The position numbers were made by a program, and so were the translations under genes. The notes below the pieces were generated by a model, which did not search any database, was not told the DNA's origin, and saw nothing but the letters and a program-made list of their open reading frames with translations. Of a stretch of 64,000 nucleotides of DNA, positions 52,806 to 62,020 are shown piece after piece; the stretch's first letter is position 1; every line of letters begins with the position of its first letter. Location: NCBI RefSeq assembly GCF_015070375.1, contig NZ_JADCLL010000010.1, positions 1 to 64,000 of the forward strand. The letters run 5' to 3'. The DNA comes from Nocardioides kribbensis (GTDB taxonomy: Bacteria > Actinomycetota > Actinomycetes > Propionibacteriales > Nocardioidaceae).

Positions 52806-52823
52806 GTCAACACGAGGGTTGAC
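52806..52823. promoter_or_regulatory. Regulon operator 3 (aldehyde dehydrogenase)
   Basis: GTCAAC-ACGAGG-GTTGAC, perfect palindrome, 113 bp before the aldehyde dehydrogenase. The TGTGATCGACACCACA motif follows 19 bp later (52843-52858), a layout repeated at 63620 and 63656. Confidence 0.85.
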
Positions 52824-52842
52824 GCCCGATCCCGCAGGGTGA

Positions 52843-52858
52843 TGTGATCGACACCACA
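52843..52858 (+). promoter_or_regulatory. TGTGA-N6-CCACA motif before the aldehyde dehydrogenase
   Basis: TGTGATCGACACCACA resembles a CRP/GlxR half-site pair with one mismatch in the right half. Same type as the motifs before mftA and the thiolase. Confidence 0.4.
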
Positions 52859-52936
52859 GCCCGGCGCACGACTCGGAGTGCCCCTGGCGACACGCAGCCA
52901 TCCGGCCCGCCAGGCCCTTCGCGAAGGACGCTTTCC

Positions 52937-54418
52937 ATGTCGCAGAGCACGCTCGCCAGCCCGACCCTCGAGGCGATGCTCGCCGGCCTCCGTGCCGACG
53001 AGGTCGTCGACGCCACAGCCCTCTACATCGACGGGCGGTGGGTCGCTTCCGACGCGCCCGGGCGCATCGAGGTGCGCAGCCCGGTCACCGAGCAGGTCAT
53101 CGCCGAGGTCGCCGAGGGCGCCGCCGCCGACGTCGACAAGGCCGTCGCCGCCGCGCGGGCCGCCTTCCCCGCCTGGGCGGCCCTGGCCCCCTCCGAGCGG
53201 GCGGCCTACCTCACCCGGACCTCCGAGCTGCTCGTCGAGCGGATGGAGGCCCTCGCCGAGCTCGGGTCGCGGGACATCGGAGCCCCGCTCGAGGCGGTCA
53301 AGGCCGTGCAGCTGGGCCTGCCGATCTTCAACTTCGGCTACTACGCCGACCTGGCCACCTCCTACGACTTCGAGGGCACCGAGATCGGGAACTCCCTCAT
53401 CGTGCGCGAGCCGGTGGGCGTGGTCGGCTGCATCACGCCGTGGAACTTCCCCCTGCACCAGGTGGCCCTCAAGGTGGCCGCGGCCTTCGCCGCCGGCTGC
53501 ACCGTGGTGGTGAAGCCCACCGAGGTCACCCCGCTCCTGGTGGTGGCCCTCGCCGAGATCTTCGACGAGATCGGCCTTCCGGCCGGTGTCTTCAACATGG
53601 TCCACGGCAACGGGCCCGGGGTCGGCGAGGCTCTCGTCGCGCACCGCGACGTCGACATGATCTCCTTCACCGGCTCGACGCGAGCCGGCAAGCGGATCGC
53701 CGAGGTCGCCGCCGGCACGGTGAAGCGGGTCGCGCTCGAGCTCGGCGGCAAGTCGGCCAACGTCATCCTCGATGACGCCGACCTCGAGCAGGCCGTCACC
53801 GGGGGACTGGCCAACGCCTACCTCAACTGCGGCCAGGCCTGCACCGCCCTCACCCGGATGCTCGTGCCGGCCTCGCGTCTCGCCGAGGTCGAGGAGATCG
53901 CCACCCGCGTCGCCGCGACCTACACCACGGGCCCGTGGGACCAGGAGTCCAGCGTGCTCGGCCCGCTGGTCAACGCCACCCAGCACGAGAAGGTGCGGGG
54001 CTTCATCCAGACCGGCATCGACGAGGGCGCGCGCCTGGTGGTCGGGGGCCTGGAGAACGAGCACGAGAGCGGTTACTTCGTGGCGCCGACGATCTTCAGC
54101 GACGTCACCAACGACATGACCATCGCCCGGGAGGAGATCTTCGGCCCCGTGCTCTCGATCCTCCCCTACTCCGACGAGGAGGAGGCCGTCGCGATCGCCA
54201 ACGACACCGACTACGGCCTCGCCGGCGCGGTGTGGTCCGGCGACGACGAGCGAGCGCTGCGCGTGGCCAAGCGGCTGCGAGCCGGCCAGATCGAGGTCAA
54301 CGGCGGAGCGTTCAACCCCGCGGCTCCGTTCGGCGGCTACAAGCAGTCGGGCCTGGGCCGCGAGGCCGGCCCGGCGGGCATCGAGGAGTTCCTCGAGACC
54401 AAGGCCATCCAGCGCTGA
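52937..54418 (+). CDS. Aldehyde dehydrogenase
   Basis: A 493-residue NAD(P)-dependent aldehyde dehydrogenase. Cofactor and catalytic motifs are complete: [35 protein letters not shown], the general-base glutamate in [19 protein letters not shown] and the nucleophile in [12 protein letters not shown]; the C-terminus has [13 protein letters not shown]. Length is normal. It probably oxidises the aldehyde made by the NDMA-type alcohol dehydrogenase 98 bp downstream. Confidence 0.95.
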   Translation: MSQSTLASPTLEAMLAGLRADEVVDATALYIDGRWVASDAPGRIEVRSPVTEQVIAEVAEGAAADVDKAVAAARAAFPAWAALAPSERAAYLTRTSELLVERMEALAELGSRDIGAPLEAVKAVQLGLPIFNFGYYADLATSYDFEGTEIGNSLIVREPVGVVGCITPWNFPLHQVALKVAAAFAAGCTVVVKPTEVTPLLVVALAEIFDEIGLPAGVFNMVHGNGPGVGEALVAHRDVDMISFTGSTRAGKRIAEVAAGTVKRVALELGGKSANVILDDADLEQAVTGGLANAYLNCGQACTALTRMLVPASRLAEVEEIATRVAATYTTGPWDQESSVLGPLVNATQHEKVRGFIQTGIDEGARLVVGGLENEHESGYFVAPTIFSDVTNDMTIAREEIFGPVLSILPYSDEEEAVAIANDTDYGLAGAVWSGDDERALRVAKRLRAGQIEVNGGAFNPAAPFGGYKQSGLGREAGPAGIEEFLETKAIQR

Positions 54419-54516
54419 GCGGCGCCGCACCGCGGCGCCGACCGGCACGACGTACCAGCCAGCACGACCCTCTCGGGACCACCCAGCACCGTCAGGACCG
54501 ACCAAAGGACAAGCGC

Positions 54517-55653
54517 GTGAAGACCAAAGCAGCAGTGTTGTGGGGAGCCGACCAGGACTGGCAGGTCGAGGAGGTGGAGCTCGGCGACCCGGTCGCCAAC
54601 GAGGTGCAGGTGCAGCTCGCCGCCTCCGGCCTGTGCCACTCCGACGAGCACGTGCGCGTCGGCGACATCCCGATGGTGGAGCCCGGCGCGTTCCCCTTCA
54701 TCGGAGGGCACGAGGGCGCGGGGGTCGTGACCAAGGTCGGCCCCGGTGTCACCAGCGTCAAGGAGGGCGACCACGTCGTCCTCGGCTTCATCCCCTCCTG
54801 CGGGCAGTGCGCAGCCTGCGCCCGCGGTCACCAGAACCTCTGCGACCTCGGTGCGACGCTGCTCACCGGCCAGGCCATCGCTGACAGCACCAACCGCATC
54901 CAGGTGAAGGGGCAGAACGCCTCGCCGATGTGCCTGCTCGGCACCTTCTCGCCCTACGTCACCGTGCACGAGGCCTCGGCGATCAAGATCCTGCCCGACA
55001 TCCCGCTCGACAAGGCCGCCCTCGTGGGCTGCGGTGTCACCACCGGATGGGGCTCCTCGGTCTACGCCGCCGACGTGCGGGCCGGCGAGACCGTGGTCGT
55101 GGTCGGCGTCGGCGGCATCGGCGCCAACGCCGTGCAGGGCGCCCGTGCTGCCGGCGCCCGTCACATCGTCGCGATCGACCCCGTGCCGTTCAAGCGTGAG
55201 ATGGCGATGAAGCTCGGCGCCACCCACGCCTACGCCAGCATCGAGGAGGCGACGGCGCCGGTCACCGATCTGACGTGGGGTGCGATGGCCCAGAAGGCGA
55301 TCATCTGCGTGGGCCGCATCCGCGGCGAGGACATCGCCGGCACCCTGTCGCTGGTCGGCAAGGGCGGCACGGCGGTCGTCACCGGCATGGGCTCCATGCT
55401 CGACACCGACGTCAGCCTCAGCCTCTTCGAGCTGACCCTGCTCCAGAAGCGGCTGCAGGGCGCGATCTTCGGCTCGGGCAACCCGCGCTTCGACATCCCC
55501 AACCTGCTGCGCCTCTACATGGAGGGCGAGCTCATGCTCGACGAGCTGATCACCACCCGCTACCGCCTGGAGGACATCAACCAGGGCTACGCCGACATGA
55601 ACGCCGGCACCAACATCCGCGGCCTCATCGAGTACGGCCCCGCCGACTGGTGA
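54517..55653 (+). CDS. NDMA-dependent (nicotinoprotein) alcohol dehydrogenase, mycofactocin-linked
   Basis: A 378-residue zinc MDR enzyme from GTG 54517. Catalytic zinc ligands are in GLCHSDEHVRVGD and GGHEGAGVVTKVG; structural-zinc cysteines in CGQCAACARGHQNLC; Rossmann motif VVVVGVGGIGANAVQGARAA. The opening VKTKAAVLWGADQDWQVEEV and the C-terminal YADMNAGTNIRGLIEYG are typical of the actinobacterial NDMA-dependent family, whose tightly bound NADH is re-oxidised by mycofactocin rather than by exchange. This ties the catabolic genes to the mft operon 8.5 kb upstream. Confidence 0.93.
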   Translation: MKTKAAVLWGADQDWQVEEVELGDPVANEVQVQLAASGLCHSDEHVRVGDIPMVEPGAFPFIGGHEGAGVVTKVGPGVTSVKEGDHVVLGFIPSCGQCAACARGHQNLCDLGATLLTGQAIADSTNRIQVKGQNASPMCLLGTFSPYVTVHEASAIKILPDIPLDKAALVGCGVTTGWGSSVYAADVRAGETVVVVGVGGIGANAVQGARAAGARHIVAIDPVPFKREMAMKLGATHAYASIEEATAPVTDLTWGAMAQKAIICVGRIRGEDIAGTLSLVGKGGTAVVTGMGSMLDTDVSLSLFELTLLQKRLQGAIFGSGNPRFDIPNLLRLYMEGELMLDELITTRYRLEDINQGYADMNAGTNIRGLIEYGPADW

Positions 55654-55677
55654 GTCGGCCCCGGGTCCCGGGGGAAG

Positions 55678-55713
55678 CAGCGGCCCGGTCGTCCTCGGAC
55701 GACCGGGCCGCTG
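55678..55713. terminator. Perfect 17-bp hairpin between converging operons
   Basis: CAGCGGCCCGGTCGTCC (55678-55694) pairs fully with GGACGACCGGGCCGCTG (55697-55713) around a 2-nt gap. It sits 25 bp after the NDMA-type dehydrogenase and 28 bp before the end of the opposing SDR gene, so it probably terminates both. No U-tract, as is usual in high-GC actinobacteria. Confidence 0.85.
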
Positions 55714-55740
55714 TGCGTGTGCGTCGGGCCCGCCCCGGCC

Positions 55741-56523
55741 TCAGCCGTGGGGACCGCCGGCGACGTAGAGGACCTGGCCGGTCACGAAGCCGGATCGCAC
55801 GTCGGCGAAGAACGACACCGCCTGGGCGATGTCGTCGGGCGCGCCGGCCCTCCCCACCGCGATCCCGGCCACCTGCTCGGAGACCAGGTCGTCGAAGGAC
55901 ACGCCGGCACGCTCGGCCAGGGCCCGCGTCATCTCGGTGACGGTGAAGCCCGGCGCGACGGCGTTGACGGTCACGCCGTAGCGACCCAGCTCGAGGGCGA
56001 GGGTCTTGGTGAGACCCTGGAGCCCGGCCTTGGCCGCGGAGTAGTTGGCCTGGCCCACGGTGCCGAGGGCGGCGATCGAGGACAGGTTGACGATGCGGCC
56101 CCAGCCGCGTGCGGTCATGTGGCGCTGGGCCTCCCTGCTCATCAGGAACGCGGAGCGCAGGTTGACGTCGACCACGGTGTCCCAGTCGTCGAGGCTCATC
56201 TTGAAGGCGAGGCCGTTGCGCAGGACCCCCGCGTTGTTGACCAGCACCAGCGGGGGACCGAGCTCCTCGGCCACCCGGGCCACGCCGGTGACGACGGTGT
56301 CCTCCCGCGACACGTCGGCCCCGACGGCCAGCGCTCGCCGGCCCCGTTCCCTCACACGAGTCACGGTCTTCGCGCACGCGGCCTCGTCGAGGTCGACGAC
56401 AGCGACGTCGTGTCCGTCGTCGGCCAGACGCACGGCGATCTCGGCGCCGATGCCGCGGGCCGCCCCGGTCACGATCGCCACCGGGGGCCCTGCGGGCTCC
56501 TTGCCGGCCGCCTCGCGGGTCAC
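55741..56523 (-). CDS. SDR oxidoreductase, FabG-like
   Basis: A 260-residue classical SDR from GTG 56523, overlapping the ligase upstream by 4 bp. AIVTGAARGIGAEIAVRLAD is the cofactor loop, NNAGV the structural motif, NLSSIAALG the serine region and YSAAK the catalytic pair; it ends in VTGQVLYVAGGPHG. The aspartate after the second strand (VVDLDE) suggests NAD preference. It might oxidise a secondary alcohol or reduce a 3-ketoacyl-CoA. It is the last gene of the crotonase - ligase - SDR operon. Confidence 0.9.
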   Translation of the reverse strand: MTREAAGKEPAGPPVAIVTGAARGIGAEIAVRLADDGHDVAVVDLDEAACAKTVTRVRERGRRALAVGADVSREDTVVTGVARVAEELGPPLVLVNNAGVLRNGLAFKMSLDDWDTVVDVNLRSAFLMSREAQRHMTARGWGRIVNLSSIAALGTVGQANYSAAKAGLQGLTKTLALELGRYGVTVNAVAPGFTVTEMTRALAERAGVSFDDLVSEQVAGIAVGRAGAPDDIAQAVSFFADVRSGFVTGQVLYVAGGPHG

Positions 56524-58238
56524 GACGCGGCGCCGGTCGGCTGGAGCTCGGCGCGGGCGCGCTCGGCGAGCAGGAACTTGCGGGGCCGCCCGCTGGGGGT
56601 GACCGGCACCTCGTGGGCGCCGATGGCCACCACGTGCCGGGGGACCTTGAAGCGGGCCAGACGGGCGGTGCACAGGGCGAGGAGCTCGTCGACGTCGACG
56701 GCGCGGCCGGGGCGCAGGACGACGTAGGCGACGCCGACCTCGCCCATCCGCCGATCGGGGAGCGGCACGACGTGGGCCTGGTTGACGGCCTCGTGCGAGG
56801 TCAGCACGTCCTCGATCTCCTTGGGCACGACCTGCTCTCCGCCGCAGCGGTAGCAGTCCTTGCTGCGTCCTACGAGCGTGAGGTAGTCGTCGGCGTCGAG
56901 GCGGCCCAGGTCGCCCGTGCGGAGCCAGCCGTCGGCGGTGAAGGCGGCGGCGTCCTCCTCGGGCTTGCGGTGGTAGCCGGGGGTGACCCCGGGCCCGCGC
57001 ACCTGGAGCTCGCCGACCTGGTCGACCCCGAGCACCGCGCCGGTGGCGGGGTCGACGACGCGGTAGACCGCGAGCCGGCCGCCCAGGGCGGGGTCGCCGG
57101 CGACGCCGACGTCGCGCAGCCTGCCGTTGGTGCTGAGGCGGCGCTCACGGGGGTCGTCGGGCCGGGTGACGGTGGTCGAGGCGGTGGTCTCGCTCATCCC
57201 GTAGCCCGTGGTGAGCTCGAGGGGGCCGAGGACGGCCTCGATCCGGTGCCACAGTCCGGTGGGGGAGACGCCGCCGGAGGAGATCATGGAGCTCAGCGAC
57301 GACAGGTCGTGGACCGGCCCACCCGTCTGGACCTCGTCGAGCAGGGCCTGGGTCATCGTCGGGATGAGCAGCACGTCGTCGACGTGGTGACGCTCGATCG
57401 CCGCCAGCGTCGCGGCAGGGGTGAACGTCAGCTGTGGCACGATCGAGCCGCCGACGAAGAGCGTCGCGAGCAGGCCCTCGACGTAGCCGTAGACGTGGTA
57501 CATCGGCAGGGAGAACAGCACCCGGCGACCATCCTGGAAGGCCCGGCCGAAGGCACTGCCGTACGCCGTGCGCAGCAGCATGTCGTGGGTGAGCAGCACG
57601 CCCTTCGGGCTGCCGGTCGTGCCGGACGTGTAGAGCACGTCGGCAGGGGCGCCCGGACCGGTCGAGGTCACGGGCTCCCAGCCCTCGTCCGTGCCGCCGA
57701 GCTCCTCGACGGTGCGGGCTCCGGGGCGCGGCGTGCGTCCCTCCCCGGTCAGGACGAAGACCGCCCGCAGGTCGGGCATGCCAGCCCCTCCGCCACCGGA
57801 CTCCCAGCCGGGGGCGAGGTCGTCGAGCATGTCGAGGTAGTCGAGGTCTCGGAACGCGTCCATCGTGACCAGCACCGAGGCACCCGACTGGCGCAGCACG
57901 TAGCCCAGCTCGTCGCGGCGGTTGAGGAAGTTCACCGGCACCGCGGTGGCCCCGGCGCGCGCGATGGCGTACTTGAGCGCGACGAACTCCGGGTGGTTGG
58001 CCATGACCAGGGCCACGAGGTCCCCGGGGCGCACCCCGGCGGCGACCAGGCCACGCGCCAGGCGACGTGACCAGTCCGCGACCTCGCGGTAGGTCCAGCT
58101 GCGGTGGTCGGTGACGACGTAGGGGCGGTCACCGAACTCCTCGACAGCGGCGTCGAGCTGCTCGTCGAGGCGTCGCGCGACCCAGGCCGGGTGCCGCCCC
58201 TCGAGCGCCTCCTGGCGCTCGGCCACGCTGGGGAGCAC
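56520..58238 (-). CDS. AMP-dependent synthetase/ligase with altered catalytic lysine
   Basis: A 572-residue ANL-family enzyme. I take GTG 58238, 4 bp after the crotonase stop; a longer frame would overlap that gene. DVLYTSGTTGSPKGVLLTHD (P-loop), GYGMSETTAS, GWLRTGDLGRLDADDYLTLV and the hinge GRSKDCYRCGGEQVVPKEIE are present. At the C-terminus the family's SGK lysine is replaced: TPSGRPRK, with Arg551 at the lysine position. This could weaken adenylate formation. It lies in an operator-controlled operon with a crotonase and an SDR. Confidence 0.9.
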   Translation of the reverse strand: MLPSVAERQEALEGRHPAWVARRLDEQLDAAVEEFGDRPYVVTDHRSWTYREVADWSRRLARGLVAAGVRPGDLVALVMANHPEFVALKYAIARAGATAVPVNFLNRRDELGYVLRQSGASVLVTMDAFRDLDYLDMLDDLAPGWESGGGGAGMPDLRAVFVLTGEGRTPRPGARTVEELGGTDEGWEPVTSTGPGAPADVLYTSGTTGSPKGVLLTHDMLLRTAYGSAFGRAFQDGRRVLFSLPMYHVYGYVEGLLATLFVGGSIVPQLTFTPAATLAAIERHHVDDVLLIPTMTQALLDEVQTGGPVHDLSSLSSMISSGGVSPTGLWHRIEAVLGPLELTTGYGMSETTASTTVTRPDDPRERRLSTNGRLRDVGVAGDPALGGRLAVYRVVDPATGAVLGVDQVGELQVRGPGVTPGYHRKPEEDAAAFTADGWLRTGDLGRLDADDYLTLVGRSKDCYRCGGEQVVPKEIEDVLTSHEAVNQAHVVPLPDRRMGEVGVAYVVLRPGRAVDVDELLALCTARLARFKVPRHVVAIGAHEVPVTPSGRPRKFLLAERARAELQPTGAAS

Positions 58239-58242
58239 CGGC

Positions 58243-59217
58243 TCAGCCCTTCCCGTTCTGCGCGGCCACGCCCTGGTCGGCGCGCGTGCGGAGGTGGTCG
58301 TCGTGCTGCTCGTCCTCGCGGCCGCCCTGCCGACCGCGCGAGGCCTGGTAGGCCTCCCAGTAGGTGCGGTGGTGGGAGAAGGGCTCATCGCGGTCCTCGA
58401 CCGCGGCACGCACTCCGTGCGCGTCCTGGAACCGCTTGAAGTCCGCCATCGCGGGCCCGGCGATGGCCATGGCGTCGGCGTCGTTGGCGGCCGCGATCGC
58501 CGAGGCGATGCCCATGGCGTCCCACCACCGGTTGGTGGCCTCCTTGTGGGAGTAGAGCATCTCCAGCGGCACGTGCGCGATGCGCTCGGCGTAGGCCATG
58601 GCCACGTCGAGCACCTCCTCGGCGGGCACGGCGCGGTTGGCGAGCCCGAGCTCGGCGGCCTCGGTGCCGGTCATGCTGTCGCCGGTGAACAACCACTCCT
58701 TGGTCTTGCGCATGCCCAGGTGGACCGGCCACAGACCGAAGGTGTGGATCTCGCCCATCGTGCGGGCCTCGGGCTGCCCGAACTGCGCGTCGTCGGCGGT
58801 GAAGACGATGTCGAGCACGCCGGCCAGATCGAGCCCACCGGCGACGCACGCCCCCCGCACGACCCCGACAGTGGCCTGGCGGATGCGCCACAGGCGCATC
58901 CACCTCTCGCGCGACTCGTGGAACTCGCGCCTGGAGAAGATCGGCGCACGCCGGTGGGGGCGGCTGTCCTCGGGACGCGAGGGCTCCCCGCTGCCCCACA
59001 GGTAGCCCCACTCGGTGAGGTCGTATCCGGTGCAGAAGTTCTTGCCGTTGCTCTTCACGACGAGCACGCGGGTGTCGTCGTCGCGGTCGAGGTCGTCCAT
59101 GACGAGGTCCATGTCGTCGCGCATCTGCCGGCACAGGGCGTTGCCACGGTCGGGGCGGTTGAGGGTCATCGTCGCGATGCGGTCGGACTTCTCGTAGACG
59201 AGCGTCTCGAGCTCCAT
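58243..59217 (-). CDS. Enoyl-CoA hydratase/isomerase family protein (crotonase)
   Basis: A 324-residue crotonase, longer than usual, from ATG 59217 with GGAAGG upstream. Oxyanion-hole regions are SNGKNFCTGYDLTEW and VRGACVAGGLDLAGVLDIVF; the first catalytic glutamate of hydratases is not at its usual place (GGLDL instead of GGFEL), while FGQPEARTMGE is kept. It may therefore be an isomerase, hydrolase or ring-modifying crotonase rather than a simple hydratase. The last 40 residues are a charged tail (GRQGGREDEQHDDHLRTRAD). Confidence 0.9.
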   Translation of the reverse strand: MELETLVYEKSDRIATMTLNRPDRGNALCRQMRDDMDLVMDDLDRDDDTRVLVVKSNGKNFCTGYDLTEWGYLWGSGEPSRPEDSRPHRRAPIFSRREFHESRERWMRLWRIRQATVGVVRGACVAGGLDLAGVLDIVFTADDAQFGQPEARTMGEIHTFGLWPVHLGMRKTKEWLFTGDSMTGTEAAELGLANRAVPAEEVLDVAMAYAERIAHVPLEMLYSHKEATNRWWDAMGIASAIAAANDADAMAIAGPAMADFKRFQDAHGVRAAVEDRDEPFSHHRTYWEAYQASRGRQGGREDEQHDDHLRTRADQGVAAQNGKG

Positions 59218-59264
59218 GGGTGGCCTTCCTGTCTGCTCGTCGTCGGCTCGGCCGACCCGGCGCT

Positions 59265-59281
59265 GGGTGATGCACGTCACT
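59265..59281 (-). promoter_or_regulatory. GTGA-N7-CAC motif before the crotonase operon
   Basis: On the minus strand the sequence AGTGACGTGCATCAC resembles the TGTGA-type motifs found before mftA, thiolase and aldehyde dehydrogenase. It sits between operator 4 and the crotonase start. Confidence 0.35.
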
Positions 59282-59285
59282 GTGG

Positions 59286-59303
59286 ATCAACATAAGCGTT
59301 GAC
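59286..59303. promoter_or_regulatory. Regulon operator 4 (crotonase-ligase-SDR operon)
   Basis: ATCAAC-ATAAGC-GTTGAC, one mismatch, 68 bp from the minus-strand crotonase start and 30 bp from operator 5. The divergent gap thus has one operator for each direction. Confidence 0.85.
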
Positions 59304-59333
59304 GCAGGGTGTCGCAAGGAGTGGCCTCGCTGC

Positions 59334-59351
59334 GTCAACAAGAGTGTTGAC
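59334..59351. promoter_or_regulatory. Regulon operator 5 (Baeyer-Villiger monooxygenase)
   Basis: GTCAAC-AAGAGT-GTTGAC, perfect palindrome, 60 bp before the plus-strand monooxygenase start. Confidence 0.88.
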
Positions 59352-59411
59352 CGAGCGGATCGCCATGGCTACCGTCGGTGTTCCGGAGCACGACGAGCGA
59401 GGAGACCGGCT

Positions 59412-61058
59412 GTGGTGGACCCTGTGGTGGACGTGACCGAGGTCGACGTCGTGGTGGTGGGGGCCGGCTTCGCCGGTCTGCGCGCCCTGCACACGCTGCG
59501 CGGGGCGGGCCACTCGGTGGTGGTGCTCGAGGCGGGCGACGACATCGGCGGCGTCTGGCAGTGGAACCGCTACCCCGGTGCGCGCTGCGACGTGGAGAGC
59601 TACGACTACTCCTACGGCTTCTCCTCCGAGCTCGAGCAGGAGTGGCGCTGGAGCGAGCGCTACGCGACCCAGCCCGAGATCCTGCGCTACATCCACCACG
59701 TGGCCGAGCGCTTCGACCTGCGTCGCGACGTCCGCCTCGGCCAGCGGATGGTCGACTCCACCTGGGACGACGCAAGCGCCCGCTGGTCGGTGAGCACCGA
59801 GAGCGGCGGGTCCTGGAGGTCCCGCTTCCTGGTCATGGCCACCGGGCAGCTCTCGACCACCAAGACCCCGAGCCTGCCCGGCCAGGACGACTTCCGCGGC
59901 CAGGTGCTGCTCACCGCGAAGTGGCCCCGCGAGGGCGTCGACCTGTCCGGCAAGCGGGTCGGGGTGATCGGCACCGGGTCGTCCGGCATGCAGCTGATCC
60001 CCGTCGTCGCGCAGGAGGCCGCCCACCTCACGGTCTTCCAGCGCACCCCCAACTTCAGCGTGCCGGCCACCAACGGGCCGATCAGCGACGAGCGTGACGC
60101 CGAGGTGAAGGCGTCCTACGCCGAGCGCCGCGAGGCCTCGCGCAACTCGCCGAGCGGTCTCGGCACCATCCCCATCAGCAGGACCTCCGCGCTCGAGGTG
60201 AGCGACGCCGAGCGCCGTAGGCGCTACGAGGACTACTGGGCCACCGCTGGCTTCGGGTTCGCGCTCGTCTACTACGACATCCTGCGCGACCGGGCCGCCA
60301 ACGACACCGCCGCCGACTTCATCCGGGAGAAGATCGCCGCCAAGATCGACGACCCCGTGCTGCGCGAGAAGCTGATGCCGCGCGACTTCCCCTTCGCCGC
60401 CAAGCGCCCCTCGGTCGACAGTGGCTACTTCGAGACCTTCAACCGCGACGACGTCACGCTCGCCGACATCCGGGAGGATCCGCTGCAGGCGATGACCCCG
60501 ACCGGGCTCCGCACGGCGAGTGGTGCGGAGCACGACCTCGACGTCGTCGTCTTCGCCACCGGCTTCGACGCCCTCACGGGCTCCCTGCTGCGTCCGACCA
60601 TCACTGGTCGGGGTGGGCTCACGCTGAAGGAGAAGTGGTCGGCCGGGCCGGTCACTCAGCTCGGGCTGTGCGTGCACGACTTCCCCAACCTGTTCATCGT
60701 CGCAGGTCCGGGCAGCCCCTCGCTGCTGAGCAACGTGCTGCTGTCGACCGAGCAGCACGTCGATTGGATCGCCGCGCTCCTCGCCCACCTGGAGTCCGTC
60801 GGCGCCGACGTCGTCGAGGCGACCGAGGCGGCCGAGCAGGCGTGGGTGGCCCACGTGAACGAGCGGGCGCAGGAGACGCTCTACCCGCTCGCCACGAGCT
60901 ACTACAACGGTGACGAGGTCGAGGGGAAGCCTCGGGTCTTCATGCCCTACCCCGGCGGCGTGCGCGCCTACCGCAGGATCCTTGAGCGGGTGGTCGACGA
61001 GGGCTACTCCGGCTTCGAGCTCTCCTCGAGCCGCGAGCGGGAGCCGGCTCAGGCCTGA
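59412..61058 (+). CDS. Baeyer-Villiger-type flavin monooxygenase with altered fingerprint
   Basis: A 548-residue FAD/NADPH enzyme (GTG 59412; GTG 59415 also possible). FAD fold VVVVGAGFAGLRALHTLRGA, then GGVWQWNRYPGARCD, the second BVMO motif, NADPH fold VGVIGTGSSGMQLIPVVA, and the Arg-containing DFPFAAKRPSVDSGYFETFN, which aligns with the intermediate-stabilising arginine of cyclohexanone-type enzymes. The fingerprint reads FRGQVLLTAKWP: Phe161, Gly163, Trp171 and Pro172 are kept, but position 167, normally His, is Leu. It should insert oxygen next to a ketone to form an ester or lactone. Its 3' end overlaps the opposing hydrolase by 10 bp. Confidence 0.92.
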   Translation: MVDPVVDVTEVDVVVVGAGFAGLRALHTLRGAGHSVVVLEAGDDIGGVWQWNRYPGARCDVESYDYSYGFSSELEQEWRWSERYATQPEILRYIHHVAERFDLRRDVRLGQRMVDSTWDDASARWSVSTESGGSWRSRFLVMATGQLSTTKTPSLPGQDDFRGQVLLTAKWPREGVDLSGKRVGVIGTGSSGMQLIPVVAQEAAHLTVFQRTPNFSVPATNGPISDERDAEVKASYAERREASRNSPSGLGTIPISRTSALEVSDAERRRRYEDYWATAGFGFALVYYDILRDRAANDTAADFIREKIAAKIDDPVLREKLMPRDFPFAAKRPSVDSGYFETFNRDDVTLADIREDPLQAMTPTGLRTASGAEHDLDVVVFATGFDALTGSLLRPTITGRGGLTLKEKWSAGPVTQLGLCVHDFPNLFIVAGPGSPSLLSNVLLSTEQHVDWIAALLAHLESVGADVVEATEAAEQAWVAHVNERAQETLYPLATSYYNGDEVEGKPRVFMPYPGGVRAYRRILERVVDEGYSGFELSSSREREPAQA

Positions 61059-62020
61059 GTCGATCGGGTCGGACCAGCGCCGCCGGCGCAGGTCGCGGCC
61101 AGGAGCTCCGTCAGCTCGGCGGCCTGGCTGAGCGCCGCGTCCATCCACCAGAATCCGTGCGCCGCCCCGGCGTACGTCGTTTCCTCGACGGCGACGCCGG
61201 CCTCGGCGAGACGTGCGGCGTAGTGCAGCGCCTCGTCGCGCAGCGGGTCGAGCTCCGCGGTGACGATCGTGGTCGGCGGGAGGCCGCTGAGGTCCTCGGC
61301 CAGCACGGGCGCCGCGCGCGGGTCCCGGCCGGCGGCGGGCGAGGGCAGGTAGAGGTCCCAGAACCACGCCAGCTCCCGCGCGGTCATGAGCGGTCCGTCG
61401 GCGCGGCGGCGGTAGGAGGCGTAGGGCGTGTCGAGGGCGGGGTGCAGGCACGGGTAGACGAGCACCTGGGCCCGCACGGCCCCTGGGCTGTCGCGCAGCT
61501 CGAGCGCCGTCGCGGCGGCGAGGTTGCCACCCGCGCTGTCGCCGACCAGCACCAGCGCCTGTGCGGGGTCGCCTCCGAGCGCGGCAGGGTCGGCGGCGAG
61601 GGCGCGCGCGGTCGCGACGCAGTCGAGCAGCGGGCCGGGGAAGCGGGTCTCCGGCGCGCGGCGGTAGTCGAGGGAGACCACGACGCAGCCGCTCGCGGCG
61701 GCCAGGGCCCGGCACGGACGATCGGCGGCCTTGAGTCCGCCGAGCACGAACCCGCCACCGTGCAGGTAGAGCACCAGCGGGCGCTGCTCGTCGGGCGAGG
61801 GGTGGTAGACCCGGGCGGGCAGCAGGCCGGCGTCTCCGGGCAGCAGGACGTCGCGCACCCCGGCGACCGGGGTGGCCGGGTGCTGCAGGCGCAGCACTCC
61901 GTCGAGCAGTGCGCGGGCGTGCGGCACGCTGACGGTGTCGTAGGTCGGCACGGCCAGCTCGTCGAACTGGGCCACGAGGCGCGCCACGTCGGGGTGGGCG
62001 GTGGGCTCCGCCACGCTCAC
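61049..62020 (-). CDS. Alpha/beta hydrolase, HSL-type esterase
   Basis: A 323-residue esterase from GTG 62020, overlapping the TetR gene by 4 bp. HSL-family motifs: LVLYLHGGGFVLGGLKAADR (oxyanion hole), VLVGDSAGGNLAAATALE (nucleophile serine), TAELDPLRDEALHYA (acid) and GAAHGFWWM (His), so the triad is complete. No signal peptide. In context it should open the ester or lactone produced by the monooxygenase. Confidence 0.92.
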   Translation of the reverse strand: MSVAEPTAHPDVARLVAQFDELAVPTYDTVSVPHARALLDGVLRLQHPATPVAGVRDVLLPGDAGLLPARVYHPSPDEQRPLVLYLHGGGFVLGGLKAADRPCRALAAASGCVVVSLDYRRAPETRFPGPLLDCVATARALAADPAALGGDPAQALVLVGDSAGGNLAAATALELRDSPGAVRAQVLVYPCLHPALDTPYASYRRRADGPLMTARELAWFWDLYLPSPAAGRDPRAAPVLAEDLSGLPPTTIVTAELDPLRDEALHYAARLAEAGVAVEETTYAGAAHGFWWMDAALSQAAELTELLAATCAGGAGPTRSTQA

